Positions 49,256-60,229 are shown, numbered from the stretch's first letter. The stretch: 64,000 nt of DNA from Pogona vitticeps (GCF_051106095.1 NC_135785.1:181838045-181902044); one strand, 5' to 3'. A program made the numbers and translations. The notes: generated by a model not told the origin, from the letters alone.

Positions 49256-50611
49256 GTCCTGGAATGAGGGGCACAGGTGGGAAGGCTGCTTAACCCCAGA
49301 ATAGCCAGGCCCACTCCAGTCTGCTTGGCACAGAGACAGTGCCAGGGAGAAGCAGATTCCATTGACTGTCAACTGATTTTCCACTTTGTCACAGATTTAA
49401 ATATTACAGGTAGAAAAGCTGTTATTTTAATAGCTGGTATAAAAGTCAAACTGCCAAAATAAGTGAGGTACACATGGAAACTTCGTTTTATCAGTGGTTC
49501 CAATTAATCTATTATTTGGCCTCCCTCCTCAAGGTACTCTTGAGGAGGCTTGCGTACAGGACCAGGAGACGGTCATTCTCTGGGATAGTTGCCTATCCCT
49601 TCTTTTGTTTGTGCAATCACTTATCTTGACATAAAAGAGAGGTGAGTTAAAAGCACCTGATCTTGCCAGCAGATGTTGTCCCTCTTTCAACTCATTTTGA
49701 TTTACGATTTACCTTTTGGATGTTTTACATGTACCAGGGCTATGCTTTCAGAGACTAGGTTACTGGCAAGGTATCTATTGGCTCAAAAGCAGGTCATTAA
49801 CATTCTTGTTTTATGCCAAAGTTGACTGGTATTGACTTGCCAAAGGTTGTTCGTGGATCTAAGGCTCAGCCAGGGATTTCAACCCCAAGGTTTTCCTGTG
49901 AAAGGTCTAATGGGCTGGATGTATCACTCTTTGATCTGTTTCCTGCATTATTCATCTTGGGGCCCTTTGCACTTTTGTAAGCAGAAAATACCTCTTCAGC
50001 GTACAAGTGCATTTTTAAAATTATAACCAATATTTGCTTATTGTCTGTTTTCCCACAAGGAAGGCTCATTATGGCTGGTAATGCAATGGGCTGCATTCGA
50101 ACAAGCAGTAAACAGAAGGAACAATACGTAGATGGGGTACCATTCTGCCTGTAGTGTTTACATCAAGAAGCAACCTTGGCCAGCCATCAAAATCAATTCC
50201 TTTCTTTCAGACTACATTGGTTTCTTGCCTTTACTAAAAGGAAACTGATACATGATGTTTCTGAGGGTTGCATGGGATTTTAGATATATGAGTTCCATTA
50301 ACATTGCAGAGTTGACAGCAAATGCCAGGTGGAAAAGATTTAAATATTTATTAGACCTTTTGAAAGGCTAGACAACAGTTGGAAGACGCTTGAGAAAGGG
50401 TTTTCCACTACCTAAAAAAACAGCGAAGGTCTATTTGTCTGTCTGTTTTAAGAGAACAATGAATCAGCTTGTCAACAAAATAAAAAAACCCAAGGACACC
50501 TACTTCATTCACCTGGATAGTGAGGATGAAGAAATAAACGCAAGAACTGCCACCAAAGCCTAACAAAACTGGAAAACATTTCTACTGCTAACAAAGTAGC
50601 AACATCTTGTA
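49256..50611. other. Unassigned non-coding DNA
   Basis: No recognisable gene or element. Confidence 0.45.
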
Positions 50612-50790
50612 TTAGCGAAGGCTTTCACGGCCGGGATCTAATGGTTGTTGTGGGTTTTTCAGGCTCTTTGGCTGTGTTCTGAAGGTTGTCCTCTGAAGAT
50701 GCTGGCCACAGAGATTGGCGAAACATTAGGAAGAAAAACCTTAAGAACATGACCAAAGAGCCCGAAAAACCCAAACAACCATTAGCAACA
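50612..50790. mobile_element. Penelope-like terminal repeat in foldback form
   Basis: The left arm (aatggttgttgtgggttttt through tgtgttctgaaggtt) is the inverse of the right arm (aaccttaagaacatgacc through cccaaacaaccatt), with a loop of about 50 bp containing ctctgaagatgctggccaca. The arm sequence matches the ends of the element at 42436-43275. It is a lone inverted pair of terminal units without coding sequence. Confidence 0.7.
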
Positions 50791-52791
50791 TCTTCTTCTT
50801 CAAGCACTGTGATTGAACAGTGCTAGCAAAATTGTGACCCAAGATGGAAAACTAGAGGTGAGAATATGCAAACATCCCCATCATGATGTTTTCCTTTTAT
50901 AATGCTGATTTGCAAAATTTTAGAGATACACTACCTGGATCCTTTTTAAAGTAAAATAAAGTACAACAAAATAAAATGTCCAGATCCAAGTTTCCTTTCC
51001 AGATCTCTGAGTTCAAAATGTCCAAGCTTCACCCCCATCCAATCTTATTTGGACCTCTGATATAGTTTGGACCTGATCTGAATGAGTCTAAATTTTCCTG
51101 CTTCAGTTTAGGATTCAGGATTTAATCAAACAGGTTGCACAGAACTAATCATTAAAATTTTCAGTGAAGTACTTGTTTTATGTTTCAGCTGTACCACTAT
51201 CAAGTTGCTGGAGGAAGATCATATGTTTGGGCGTTTCACTGAATGCCTAGATTCTTTCATGATATGGGTAAATTTTCTGGGCAGGAGACAATTTTCCCTC
51301 TGAGGGAGCATCTTGAATAAGGGAAACTCTTACATTACTGGCAATTTCCCTCTCCTCGCTGCAACATGACCCTTACTGTAGGCATAATTTATTCAGCAGG
51401 ATTCTGGTCATCGTTCAAAAGGTTTTACAGAAAATAATAAAGAAATCTGCTTCCGCGACCAAAGCTGGTGCCCTTTGGACACAGAATTTAATATGGTATC
51501 ATCCAACAAAGTCATGGGACATGTTTCCTAGGAGATTTTGGTGCAAAGATCCAGTTATAGATATTATGTTCCTGAATCATTTTTTTTCTTTATGAAAGGT
51601 TTTGCATAAATTATTCTTATGCTTCAAACTTTGGGTAATCTGCAACCAAAACAATTGCGCCTCTGTGGCGTCCCATTTTAAACTTTCATCTAGGTCATAA
51701 AAAAAATAAGACCTCAATGAACCATGAAAGCTTTCTTTGTGAAAGCGAAATTTAATAACCTCGCTGTGCGTAAACCAGGTGTTCCTTGCTAACAAGTGCT
51801 GGTGATGGAGTGATGTTTCATTTTGACAACGACATCTACAAGGTATTCGATTGCACTCGGAACATTGTCCAGATGCGACATCTCCCAGGATTACCAAATA
51901 TCTGGTCAAGCCATATAATTTTATTACCCAACAGGGTTAAACATCGTGAATGGCAGTGCCAGGGAACATTTGGAAACACAGTAACCTTGATGTTCAATGT
52001 GGGAAAATTTCAAGGTGTTTAATGGCTTCATAAAATGGCACACTTTTGTCTCACCCTATAAGATCAGCAGTAAATTCTTGCATTACTACTGTTGTAAAAT
52101 GTGGTAACGGAAACTCCAAGTTGTAGTATATGATACCCCTGAGGTAAACGTTAAAGGATAGTCTTTCATCAGAATGGCCACAGGAAAAGCCATTCATTGT
52201 CAGAAGAAACTGGGAAATATCTAGCTAGTCATTAGCATTTTTAAATATTGTTGATTTCTGGGAAGATCTTAAAATGATGCTTAACCTTTCCTTAACATAA
52301 TCACTTATAAATACAAATGCATAACTTGGACAGGTTTGAGCCCATTAATGTGGGTCGTATTGAACATCCAGTTTCCAATAAAAAAACACAAACAATTCAG
52401 CTACATAAGTATTGCAAGACAATAAAAGACAATTTTATGTATTTTTAAAAAGTTGACACATATATGCCCACATCCCTAATACAGTACTAAAGTCTGTCAT
52501 ATCATCCAGAATACAGTATATTAAAGGGTCAAGGAAGAGAAATATATATGTCAAATAATAATTAGGTTTAAAATATGCATCAGCTATCCTGCATAAACTT
52601 AATGGTATCATTTTAAACCATATATATACACAGTGACTATTTCTTGTACTGTAAGCTGGTGTTTGTTTATTTAATAGATTTCTGCGTGCCTTTCGCCCTG
52701 CAGAAAACAGGACTCAAAACCACTAAAATTTAAATATGAAATACATTAAACATGAAATTAAGCATTAAATATATTAGTTAAACATGAAAGC
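50791..52791. other. Unassigned non-coding DNA
   Basis: No gene recognised. A 110-codon minus-strand frame (51577-51909) and an opposing 78-codon frame (51786-52022) have no motif I can name. The minus-strand frame has a CSECNRIPCRCRC cluster that may be chance. Confidence 0.4.
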
Positions 52792-52880
52792 TAACTGGAT
52801 AGCTCAGTCATTTATATATCTGCCAGAGGTGGGGAGTTCTATTTCCCACTGTGCCTCCTGCAAGTAGAGGCAGCCTGTGC
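52792..52880 (+). mobile_element. tRNA-derived SINE head
   Basis: The segment ggatagctcagtcattta, then gccagaggtggggagttcta and cactgtgcctcctgcaagta matches the family at 9345-9477. The 3' part is lost at the next LINE. Confidence 0.6.
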
Positions 52881-52919
52881 ACAGGCCTTTGGCAAACTGC
52901 ATGGTCCCAAAATGCCCCC

Positions 52920-53560
52920 AGAAGAACATAAGAGGACCCCTGGTGGATCAGGCCAAGGGTATCCCACCAGATGCCTCTGGGAGGACACGAGACAACTCAA
53001 TACCTGTCTCCTGATACCACTCCCCTGCATCTGGCATTTTGAGGTACCTCCATTTTAAGCCTGGAGATTATATATCCCCATCATGGCTTGTAACCTGCGA
53101 TGGACTTTTCCTCCATCAATTTATCAATAGGAATCTGTCCAATCCCCTTTTAAAGGCATCAAGGCCAGATGCCATCACCACATCCCGTGGCAAGGAGTTC
53201 CACAGACTAACAACATGATGGGTAAAGAAATAGTTTCTTTTGTCTGTTCTCACTCTCCCAACACTCAATACCACTGGTTGTGGTATTGCATGAGAGGAAA
53301 AAGAGTTTCCCTCTATCTACTTTATCCATCCCCCGCATAATTTTAAACATCTCAGTCCTGTTTCCCCTCAGGCGCCTTTTCTCTAGACTAAAGAGCCCCA
53401 AACACTGTAGCCTTTCCTCATAAGGGAGGTGCCCCAGCCCAGTCATCATTTTAGTGCCTCTCTTCTGCACCTTTTCCAGTTCCACTATGTCTGATAAACC
53501 ACTCCTGAGTATTCTCCACCTGGAAAACCCTGAAAAGGGTCCCCATAGGTCAGAATTGGC
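52920..53560 (-). mobile_element. CR1-group LINE 3' end
   Basis: The minus strand encodes [40 protein letters not shown], then TEMFKIMRGMDKVDRGKLFF and SGIECWESENRQKKLFL, the end of ORF2 of a CR1-like LINE different from the subfamily at 5895. The 3' untranslated part continues to about 52920 (agaacataagaggacccctg). The reading frame is well kept, so it is moderately young. The 5' end is lost near 53560. Confidence 0.85.
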
Positions 53561-54479
53561 TTGATGGAGCATGATTATTGGTTTTAAGACAGTAAATACA
53601 TACTGACAATAGGGAGGGGAAATCCCCCCCCCCACTTATTTGGATTAAAAGCCTCCTTTTACATCAACTCAGGTATTTGCCTGCTAGTGTGAAGGCTGAA
53701 TGGAAGGGTCAACATAACCTTCCTCAGAAGCTAATTCCATAGCCCGAGAGCAGCCACTAACAAAGTGCTTTCTCCAGTGCCCCACTAAATGGGCCTGATG
53801 GTGGGAGAAGAGAGAAGGGCCAGAGCAGGCTCATATGGGGAAGCAGTTTCTCTGAAAGTTATGAGCCCCAACCCTAATCCCTTTAGGAAGTGTTTAAGGG
53901 TGTGGGGAAATTAAGATGGGGGATAGAAGGGCTACTCTGCCAAAGGGAAGGAATGTTCTTTCTGGCAGGCCCTGGTACTTCCACTGCTGCTAGACCTTCA
54001 AGTGAGATGTCCCAGGGACAGAGTACAGCGCCTTTGGATCCAAACCTTCCTATCCCCTTACGGGCCCTACACCTGACACAACTAAGTTTCTTTCATTCCC
54101 CTTTGCTTTTTAGTTTGGCCAGAATTCCAGAAAATAGAGATCTGTTCTTCTGAAGTGTCTGGAACATTGTCCCCCTTCTCCTTAACCCCAGAGCTTGGAA
54201 GCAAATGGGTGATCTGTTACTTCATTCTCTCCACCCAATGAAGATTGTGCTGCCCGGCTGACATTATCATCTTCACTTTCTGAAATCAATTGACCCTACT
54301 GGATGCTGAGGCTCTGCTCTGGTTTTGGGAAATCATTCTTTTAACATGTGATCCTATACTGAGCTGAGTGGTAGCCAGTCCCAGGCAGGTGTGTGTAAGA
54401 TTTCAGTCATCAAGAAAGCTTGTGGTTATTTAGAGTAGTAGGGTAATGGTAGCTTTATTCAAACTCAAATTTGACAGGT
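53561..54479. other. Unassigned non-coding DNA
   Basis: No recognisable gene or element. Confidence 0.45.
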
Positions 54480-54730
54480 GCCACGCCCCCTTTTGGACCC
54501 CTGCAGCGGAAGGGGAGGGACTTCCGGCGTCCACGCTCGACCCAGGCCCCTTCCGGCGGAAGGGGCTGGTCGAGCGGTGACGTCGGGGGTTGTGGGGGTC
54601 ACCGTGGGCCTATAGGGTGTATTCCTAGAGTCTGGGGTCCCCCGTGACCCTAGGGTGGCCTGAGGATTGGTCCCCGAGGGGTTGTGCCACCCCCACGGCC
54701 CTGTGGACCAATGGGGAGCAGTTCAAGGGG
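54480..54730. promoter_or_regulatory. GC-rich, CpG-dense block with promoter-like motifs
   Basis: In otherwise AT-rich DNA this 250-bp block is GC-rich and holds many CpGs. It contains a CRE-like tgacgtc at 54578-54584, an inverted CCAAT box (gattggtcc) near 54665 and a direct one (gaccaatgg) near 54707. No start codon with a supportable gene follows. It may be a small CpG-island promoter, part of a solo terminal repeat, or a GC-rich repeat unit; sequence alone cannot decide. Confidence 0.35.
54534..54576. repeat. GC-rich hairpin
   Basis: The left arm cgctcgacccaggccccttc and right arm gaaggggctggtcgagcg pair with two single-base bulges around the ccggcg centre. The stem is strong enough to matter in single-stranded DNA or RNA. 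Confidence 0.7.
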
Positions 54731-54835
54731 GTTTGGCTAGAAAGGGTGGCCGTAGGGCATGCCTCAGCATGCCTTTAGGCCGCTGGGGGCTGAAATTCAC
54801 ACCAGGGATTTTGGGGGCCCTTCTCACATGCTGTA
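54725..54835 (+). repeat. Segmental repeat, copy 1
   Basis: Shares agggggtttggctagaaa, ggtggccgtagg and gctgaaattc with 55443-55560, including the order of all blocks. The plus-strand frames in both copies read GGLARKG followed by ACLS-PLG and LKF. Confidence 0.8.
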
Positions 54836-55262
54836 ACAGTAAATTAAATAATTAGACCTTCTAAATGGGAGAGAATTTTAAATCAATGGTTAAACAACAA
54901 CAACAACAACAACAACAAGCCTCTTCTCTTACGAATGATTTTGTGGATCTTCTGATATACTGTAACAATAAATAGTAAGACCTTCTAAATAGGAGACAAT
55001 TTTAAAGCCATGGTTAGAAAACAACAACAATAAACCTCTTCTCTTACGAATGATTTTGGGGACCTTCTGATATACTGTAACAATACATTAAATAGTAAGA
55101 CCTTCTAAATAGGAGACAATTTTAAAGCCGTGGTTAAAAAACAACGACAAATCTCTTCTCTTATGAATAATTTCGGGTCCCTTCTGATATAGTGTAACAA
55201 TAAATTAAATAATTAGACCTTCTAAATAGGAGACAATTTTAAAGCAATGGTTAAAACAAACA
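54831..55262 (+). repeat. Tandem repeat, four units of about 115-129 bp
   Basis: Units begin with ctgtaacaataaat at 54831, 54960, 55075 and 55192 (the last with c to g). Each continues with agaccttctaaataggagac, aattttaaagccatggttaa, an A/C-rich run and ctcttctcttacgaatgatt. The first unit is longest owing to an expanded aac run (about 54896-54917). Confidence 0.9.
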
Positions 55263-55442
55263 AACCTTTTGTTACGATATAGCTGTTCAAACCTTTCTCA
55301 CGATTTCTACTCTTGTTATATAGAAACTAGGATTTCTCATTGCAGCAACTCAAATTTACCCCAAGGGTTTCACTAGAGAATGTGCAGTAACAAAGGTTGC
55401 AACTTAAAGACCTGTTTGTAATTTGCAGAAGGTTGGGCGAGG

Positions 55443-55560
55443 CTGAAGGGGGTTTGGCTAGAAAAGGGGTGGCCGTAGGGGCATGTCTCAGCAAGCCCTT
55501 AGGCTGCCTGGGGCTGAAATTCCACAGCGGGGATTTCAGGGACCTTCTGTGCATGCTCAC
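55443..55560 (+). repeat. Segmental repeat, copy 2
   Basis: Second copy of 54725-54835, same orientation, starting agggggtttggctagaaaag and ending near accttctgtgcatgc. The tandem array lies between the two copies. The CpG-dense block before copy 1 is not repeated here. Confidence 0.8.
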
Positions 55561-55804
55561 AGCTCTTTGCAGAGACTGGGACACTTGCACCCCCCCAAGG
55601 TTGCTACCAGGGGCTTGTGGGGTTTTTCATGACCCTGTGCCCCCTCCAAGTCTCAGAGAGAGCTTGCCTGAAGACCCAGAAAATCTAAGAATAAAATGCA
55701 GATCTGCAGAAGCCCTATTCCTATTTACCACAAAGCCAAAGCAGACGCTGAAAAGTGCAAAAAAGTCATCCTGCACTCTGATGTGGGGTGATGATGAAGA
55801 TGAG

Positions 55805-56190
55805 GAGGATCTTTATTTTATTTATTTATTTGATTTATACCCTGCCCATCTGGTCTAAAAGACCACAATACAAAAAAGCACACACAAACAGAATACAACA
55901 ATAGAATAGAAAATACATAAGGAGAGAATAAACAGAAAAGACAGATATTAACTGGAGGGAAGGCCTGAATGTATAGCCATGTTTTTAATTGACTTTTAAA
56001 AGTGCCCAAAGTGGGGACCGCACGGATCTCAGGAGGGAGATTGTTCCAGAGGCGAGGAGCTACCGCCGAGAAGGCCCGGTTTCGTGTTCTTTCCTTCCGG
56101 GGATCCCAGGGCGTTAGGCTCCTTAACCTCACCTCATGGCTCATGCGGGTAATCCGAGTAGATCCGCCATATTTATGTGTGGCTGCTGTT
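55805..56190 (-). mobile_element. LINE 3' end with reverse-transcriptase ORF tail
   Basis: The minus strand (about 56144 down to 55818) reads MSHEVRLRSLTPWDPRKERT, RNRAFSAVAPRLWNNLPPEI, RAVPTLGTFKSQLKTWLYIQ. This is the C-terminal end of a Jockey/L2-type LINE ORF (family form DRAFSVAAPRLWNSLP---FK-LKTHLF). The 3' terminus is tataccctgcccatctgg inverted, followed by a short ttta run. The same 3' end occurs three more times in this window. Confidence 0.8.
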
Positions 56191-56344
56191 GTACCTGGTC
56201 ACAATAAATTAAATAAATATACCTACCTTCTAGTACCACTATCAAAATCATCAGTGTTTCTAGAGTGTGTTAAGTTGTATTTCCACAATGATGGGTGATC
56301 AAAGATATTGAAGATTTACCAAGTAATATTTCTACATTGTCACC

Positions 56345-56545
56345 TTAACCAATTTCCATCCTCTGTGGCTCCTTCTTCAAATTACAAAAATAAAACCCAC
56401 TTAGCAGTACACATTTATAAAAAGTTAAAACAATTATTTATTGCAAGGAATCAGCGCAGTTTGGCTGTGAGGTGAAAAAATAAGTCCTTTCTGTTTTCCA
56501 ATGAAAATCTGTGGACAGCAGGATCACTGAAATTTCAGACACTTG
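56345..56545 (+). repeat. Local duplication c, copy 1
   Basis: Blocks ggctccttcttcaaattaca, aaagttaaaacaattattta and ttgcaaggaatcagcgcagt recur at 56885-57045 with small indels. Confidence 0.75.
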
Positions 56546-56884
56546 AATGCAGATTTAGTAGGTAGGCATGAAATAGTAAGGAGCAATAAGTAGAACAGTA
56601 CACAATCCCCCCATGCTTTTAGTAAAATGACTTTAATACTCTCCAAAGTAAAAATGTTTTCCACATGTTTATACCCAAGGAAGATTCCTAGAATCTCTCT
56701 CTCTCCCTGTGTGTGTGTTAAAGCCCCTTTTGATTTTCCAGGCATCCTTCATAGAGCTTTGAGCCATAGCCTTCTCAACATCTTTCACAAACAGAATCGT
56801 CAAGTTAAGAAAGTCAAAGTGACCATCCGCCCTCAAATGCCTAGAGACTTTTGAAATAAGCTTGCAACTTAAAAGACCATGTGC
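56546..56884. other. Unassigned DNA between duplicated blocks
   Basis: Frames on both strands are open here for about 75 codons but have no recognised motif. Confidence 0.35.
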
Positions 56885-57045
56885 CACCAATCTTCAACAT
56901 CTCCGGCTCCTTCTGCAAAATACAAAAAACACCCACTATGAAGTGTACATTTTAAAAAAAGTTAAAACAATTATTTATTGCAAGGAATCAGCACAGTCTG
57001 GCTGTTAGGTGAAATTTCACTGAGATTTCAGACGCTTGAATTCAC
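56885..57045 (+). repeat. Local duplication c, copy 2
   Basis: Second copy of 56345-56545, about 540 bp downstream, keeping aaagttaaaacaattattta and ttgcaaggaatcagcacagt. Confidence 0.75.
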
Positions 57046-57300
57046 ATCACAATCAGGGCAGCTCAGGACCAAATAGGTCCAAAGCCGAACTGTCAAAAGG
57101 GTGCTCCAGAGAGAGCTGCGAGGGAGTGCTAATAGTTTATGAATTAAACTCAGTTTCAATACTCAGAATCCTCAGTGCTGAAAAAAGTGTTAAGAAATTC
57201 TAAAATGTTGAGCTTGCTGAGGATGTCTTGCCTGCCTGGCATAGTTAGTCCATTTTCCTGCAACACAGAAAGGGGAAAGAAGGGTTTATTTCTTTGCACA
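57010..57300 (+). repeat. Local duplication d, copy 1
   Basis: Blocks gcagctcaggaccaaatagg, ctgtcaaaagggtgctccag, gagggagtgctaat and gttaagaaattctaaaatgt recur in order at 58050-58310. Confidence 0.82.
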
Positions 57301-57414
57301 TCTAGTATAAGTGAAACTCTAACCATGGCACATGTAAAGCAAAAGGCTACATCGTTTTTGTTTTTTTGTCTGAATGCAGTCAGAGGGTTAGAGCAGGTCA
57401 ATATACAGCTATGG

Positions 57415-57720
57415 TTCTCAACCTTAGTATTGGTACACCACAAGGAGATGTGCTGAGGCCTCTGCACCATGCCCAATATACATAGGCTTGTATTTCTGCT
57501 TTTAACAGCCATACCAGTGTGAAGTTCACAGAGGATACCACAGTAGGGTGCCTCATACTGGAGGAACTGTACAGGGCCCGTTGTCTTTCAAAAGCACAAA
57601 ATACTCTAAAGGGCACCTCCCCTCCTGGACATTCTTTGTTTGAACGACGGTCATCAGGAAGACGATATAAATCTATTAAAACAAGGACAGACTGATTTAA
57701 AAACCATGCATAATGGGAAC
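57415..57720 (+). mobile_element. LINE reverse-transcriptase remnant (L2/Jockey-like)
   Basis: The plus strand reads LSIGTPQGDVLRPLHHAQYT and, after a few residues, SAFNSHTSVKFTEDTTV, a decayed form of the RT segment TGAPQGCVLSPLLY-LYTHDC---SNT-IKFADDTTVVGLI. It then jumps to ARCLSKAQNTLKGTSPPGHS and LFERRSSGRRYKSIKTRTD, the C-terminal motif of the same type of LINE. The catalytic FADD is altered to FTED and the region between is deleted. Confidence 0.7.
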
Positions 57721-58049
57721 TTGAGTGTCTTGTTATGCCCAACCTGTAACAAGGTTCCTAATAATTTAGAAGGGATGGTTTCCAGGGAGGCCGGCATGCA
57801 GAGGGGTAATCTCCCTAAGAGCCGTCCCACCTCTCTTCTTTTCTCTAAATATTATCATTTAGGAAAAATTGCAGGCCGGGGCAATGAACCTGAATCTCAC
57901 CCTCCCTGAAACATCAACCATGTAGTGCACAAGGTACACAGCCCTTCTCCCCTACACCCTGTTCTGTGCCATTATTAGCACTTTTCTACCACAAGCAACA
58001 AAGAGATGTTTATAGTTTTGTTTTAAGTCATGGTTTCTATAGTTTCATC

Positions 58050-58310
58050 CTGAAAAGAGGTTTGAGACATTTGAACCCACATCAGAATCAGGTCAGCTCA
58101 GGACCAAATAGGTACAAAACCGACCTGTCAAAAGGGTGCTCCAGAAAGAGCTGTGAGGGAGTGCTAATGGTTTATGAATGAAACTCAGTTTCAATATTCA
58201 AAATCCTCAGGGCTGGAAAAAATGTTAAGAAATTCTAAAGTGTTGAGCTTGCTGAGCCTGTCCACTTTCCTGCAACTCAAAAAGGGACAAAGAGGGGTTT
58301 ATTCCCATTT
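58050..58310 (+). repeat. Local duplication d, copy 2
   Basis: Second copy of 57010-57300, about 1.04 kb downstream. Blocks ggtcagctcaggaccaaata, ctgtcaaaagggtgctccag and ttaagaaattctaaagtgtt are in the same order. Confidence 0.82.
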
Positions 58311-58959
58311 TTTTTTCTGAGCACAGTCAAAAGGTCTATCTAATAGTAGCAGCAACTTTGAATTTCCTGTTTGGGGATACAGATCCCAGAGACCCCAAAC
58401 CAGCGTGGCGGTTGTTCTGTGAGATGTAGTCTAAATTCTGAATTAATATAAATAATAGTAAGAAATACCTAAAAACTTCAGCAGCAATTTATGTTGGAGT
58501 TATTTTAGCCGCATATGCAGCCTTTAGTAGATATGATGGGAGATACCTTTCTGGGGGTGAGGTGACTATCAGTAACCAAATATTCCTGACCATGTCTCCA
58601 ATATCAAAGAGGACATCTCTTTATGACCAAATGTTCCTGCCCTGTCTCCAATGGCATCTCTTTGTTTAAGTGACTTTCCCCCTCTTTTTAGTCATTTTTG
58701 AAATTGCAAATAGTCTGTTGAGGCCCTGTTGTTCAAAGCAGGCTTGTTTTTAGTTTTCTGATAGCTGTTCAACTGTAAGTAAATGAAATATTTTTATTTT
58801 GTCTCCTACTGTCTCAGTGGGGGTTACTGCAGTGGGGGTTACTGAGCCTGTAGGGGCCAGCTGATGAGCAAAAGGGGGTGTACTAACCTTTGGGGAACTT
58901 GAAGCTATTCAGTTTTGTCAAACCTTACAATTAACCTGAGCAATTTAACCAAAAAACAT
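58311..58959. other. Unassigned DNA between duplicated blocks
   Basis: No gene recognised. It contains a short tandem tcagtgggggttactgcag and gtgggggttactgagc near 58816-58850. Confidence 0.4.
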
Positions 58960-59110
58960 TGAAGCTGCAAAATACAAAACAAGACCAAATTGATTTAAAA
59001 CATTGCATAATGTGAATTGAGTGCTTTTGCAGCCTGGGGTAATGCACCTGAAATTCTCCATCCCTGAAAATATCTACAGTGCAGTTATAGTGTACCCTGA
59101 GACCTCTTTG
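58960..59110 (+). repeat. Second copy of the LINE C-terminal region
   Basis: The stretch aaaacaagaccaaattgatt, taaaacattgcataatgtg and gggtaatgcacctgaaattc matches blocks at 57680-57720 and 57878-57930. It thus repeats the segment encoding KTRT-FK and its downstream flank. A third small piece, aggaagacgatatagaacta, lies at 59500-59519. Confidence 0.6.
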
Positions 59111-59599
59111 CTAACCTGAATATTCAGTTATATAGCAGTCACAGCAAGGAAACTTCATTTTCATGACATACAATACTTTTACATAACTAAATGTATTAAC
59201 TAATTGTATCATAGTTAACTTACTCAACAAATGTCTGCTAGACATAACCTGTCTTAACTAATGTGGGTTTTAAGTCTCAAAGGACAAGCTTCTCCCGCTT
59301 CTGAGATTATACATATTAGTTTGCTTTGTTTGGCTATTGGTCTTCAGAATTTAAGCATGCAGCTCCTTGGAAGGCTAGTTTCACAAAGTGTGTAGGATTG
59401 TTTTAATTCTTGAACAGAATGGCATCTTTTCTGTGCAGGCCTCTCCAGGAAGTTAGAATTCAAGTTAACTTTTTAAAAAAGTTGAACTAATGTCACCAGG
59501 AAGACGATATAGAACTATTAAAACAAGGCCAGAAATTCCCTGGGAGTGTGACAGCAATGATAAACCATCTCCTTGAACATTTCTCATATTATTAGGGTT
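59111..59599. other. Unassigned AT-rich DNA
   Basis: No recognisable gene. It holds the small LINE-derived piece near 59500. Confidence 0.45.
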
Positions 59600-59745
59600 G
59601 CCACATTTCACAAGCATCAATTTTTCGGGGGTCAGCATTCTTTATGGTCCAGCTCTCACTTCCATACATCGCTACAGGAAAAACCATATTTTTGACTATG
59701 TGGCCCTTTGTTGGCAAGGTGATATCTCTACTTTTTAAGATGCTT
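59600..59745 (-). mobile_element. Bov-B LINE internal fragment
   Basis: The minus strand decodes to ILKSRDITLPTKGHIVK-like sequence followed by MVFPVAMYGSESWTIKNADP, the Bov-B segment between the reverse transcriptase and the conserved C-terminus. Both ends are truncated. Its 5' limit (about 59743) lies at nearly the same Bov-B position at which the large copy at 32621 stops. Confidence 0.85.
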
Positions 59746-60229
59746 ATTTGCATTTTCCCACATTCATGGGGATTTTGTTCTGTTTTAAAGGTGTTTGGGA
59801 AATGCCTAGACAGTGTCTGGATTCAGGAATGGTGTGGATTGGGGCATTTTCTAAAGAACACAGGACAGGTTGGCCCCAATCTGTATAATCCCTTTATTTG
59901 TGTACAGCGGGGGTTGGAGGCTTCTACACAACATAACTCAAAGATAAAATAACACAGAAATCATTCAAACAGGTATTACAGCTATTCTTAATAATCTCTT
60001 ATTTCTTAATGTACATTCTGTTAGACTAGCATCCCTGAAAGGTAATGGAGAATGTTAACACAGGACATGTCCAATAGCTTTAGGAGACAATGCTGTGCTG
60101 AAGATCCAGCAGATGAGAAGCAAAAGAGGCTGGCAGATATGATGGCAAAATGTCTGAAAATAGACAGGGTCGAGCACAAAGAGTAGCATGCCTATCCTAT
60201 ACCCCCATCAGTCACAATACCTCCAGACA
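59746..60229. other. Unassigned DNA left of the inverted repeat
   Basis: No gene recognised. The true left end of the inverted repeat may lie here, because its partner would lie beyond the right edge of the window. Confidence 0.4.

Noticed and set aside
51577-51909. Minus-strand frame with a CxxC-rich cluster as a zinc-finger gene
   Set aside because: The cysteine spacing is irregular, there is no His partner pattern and no neighbouring finger.
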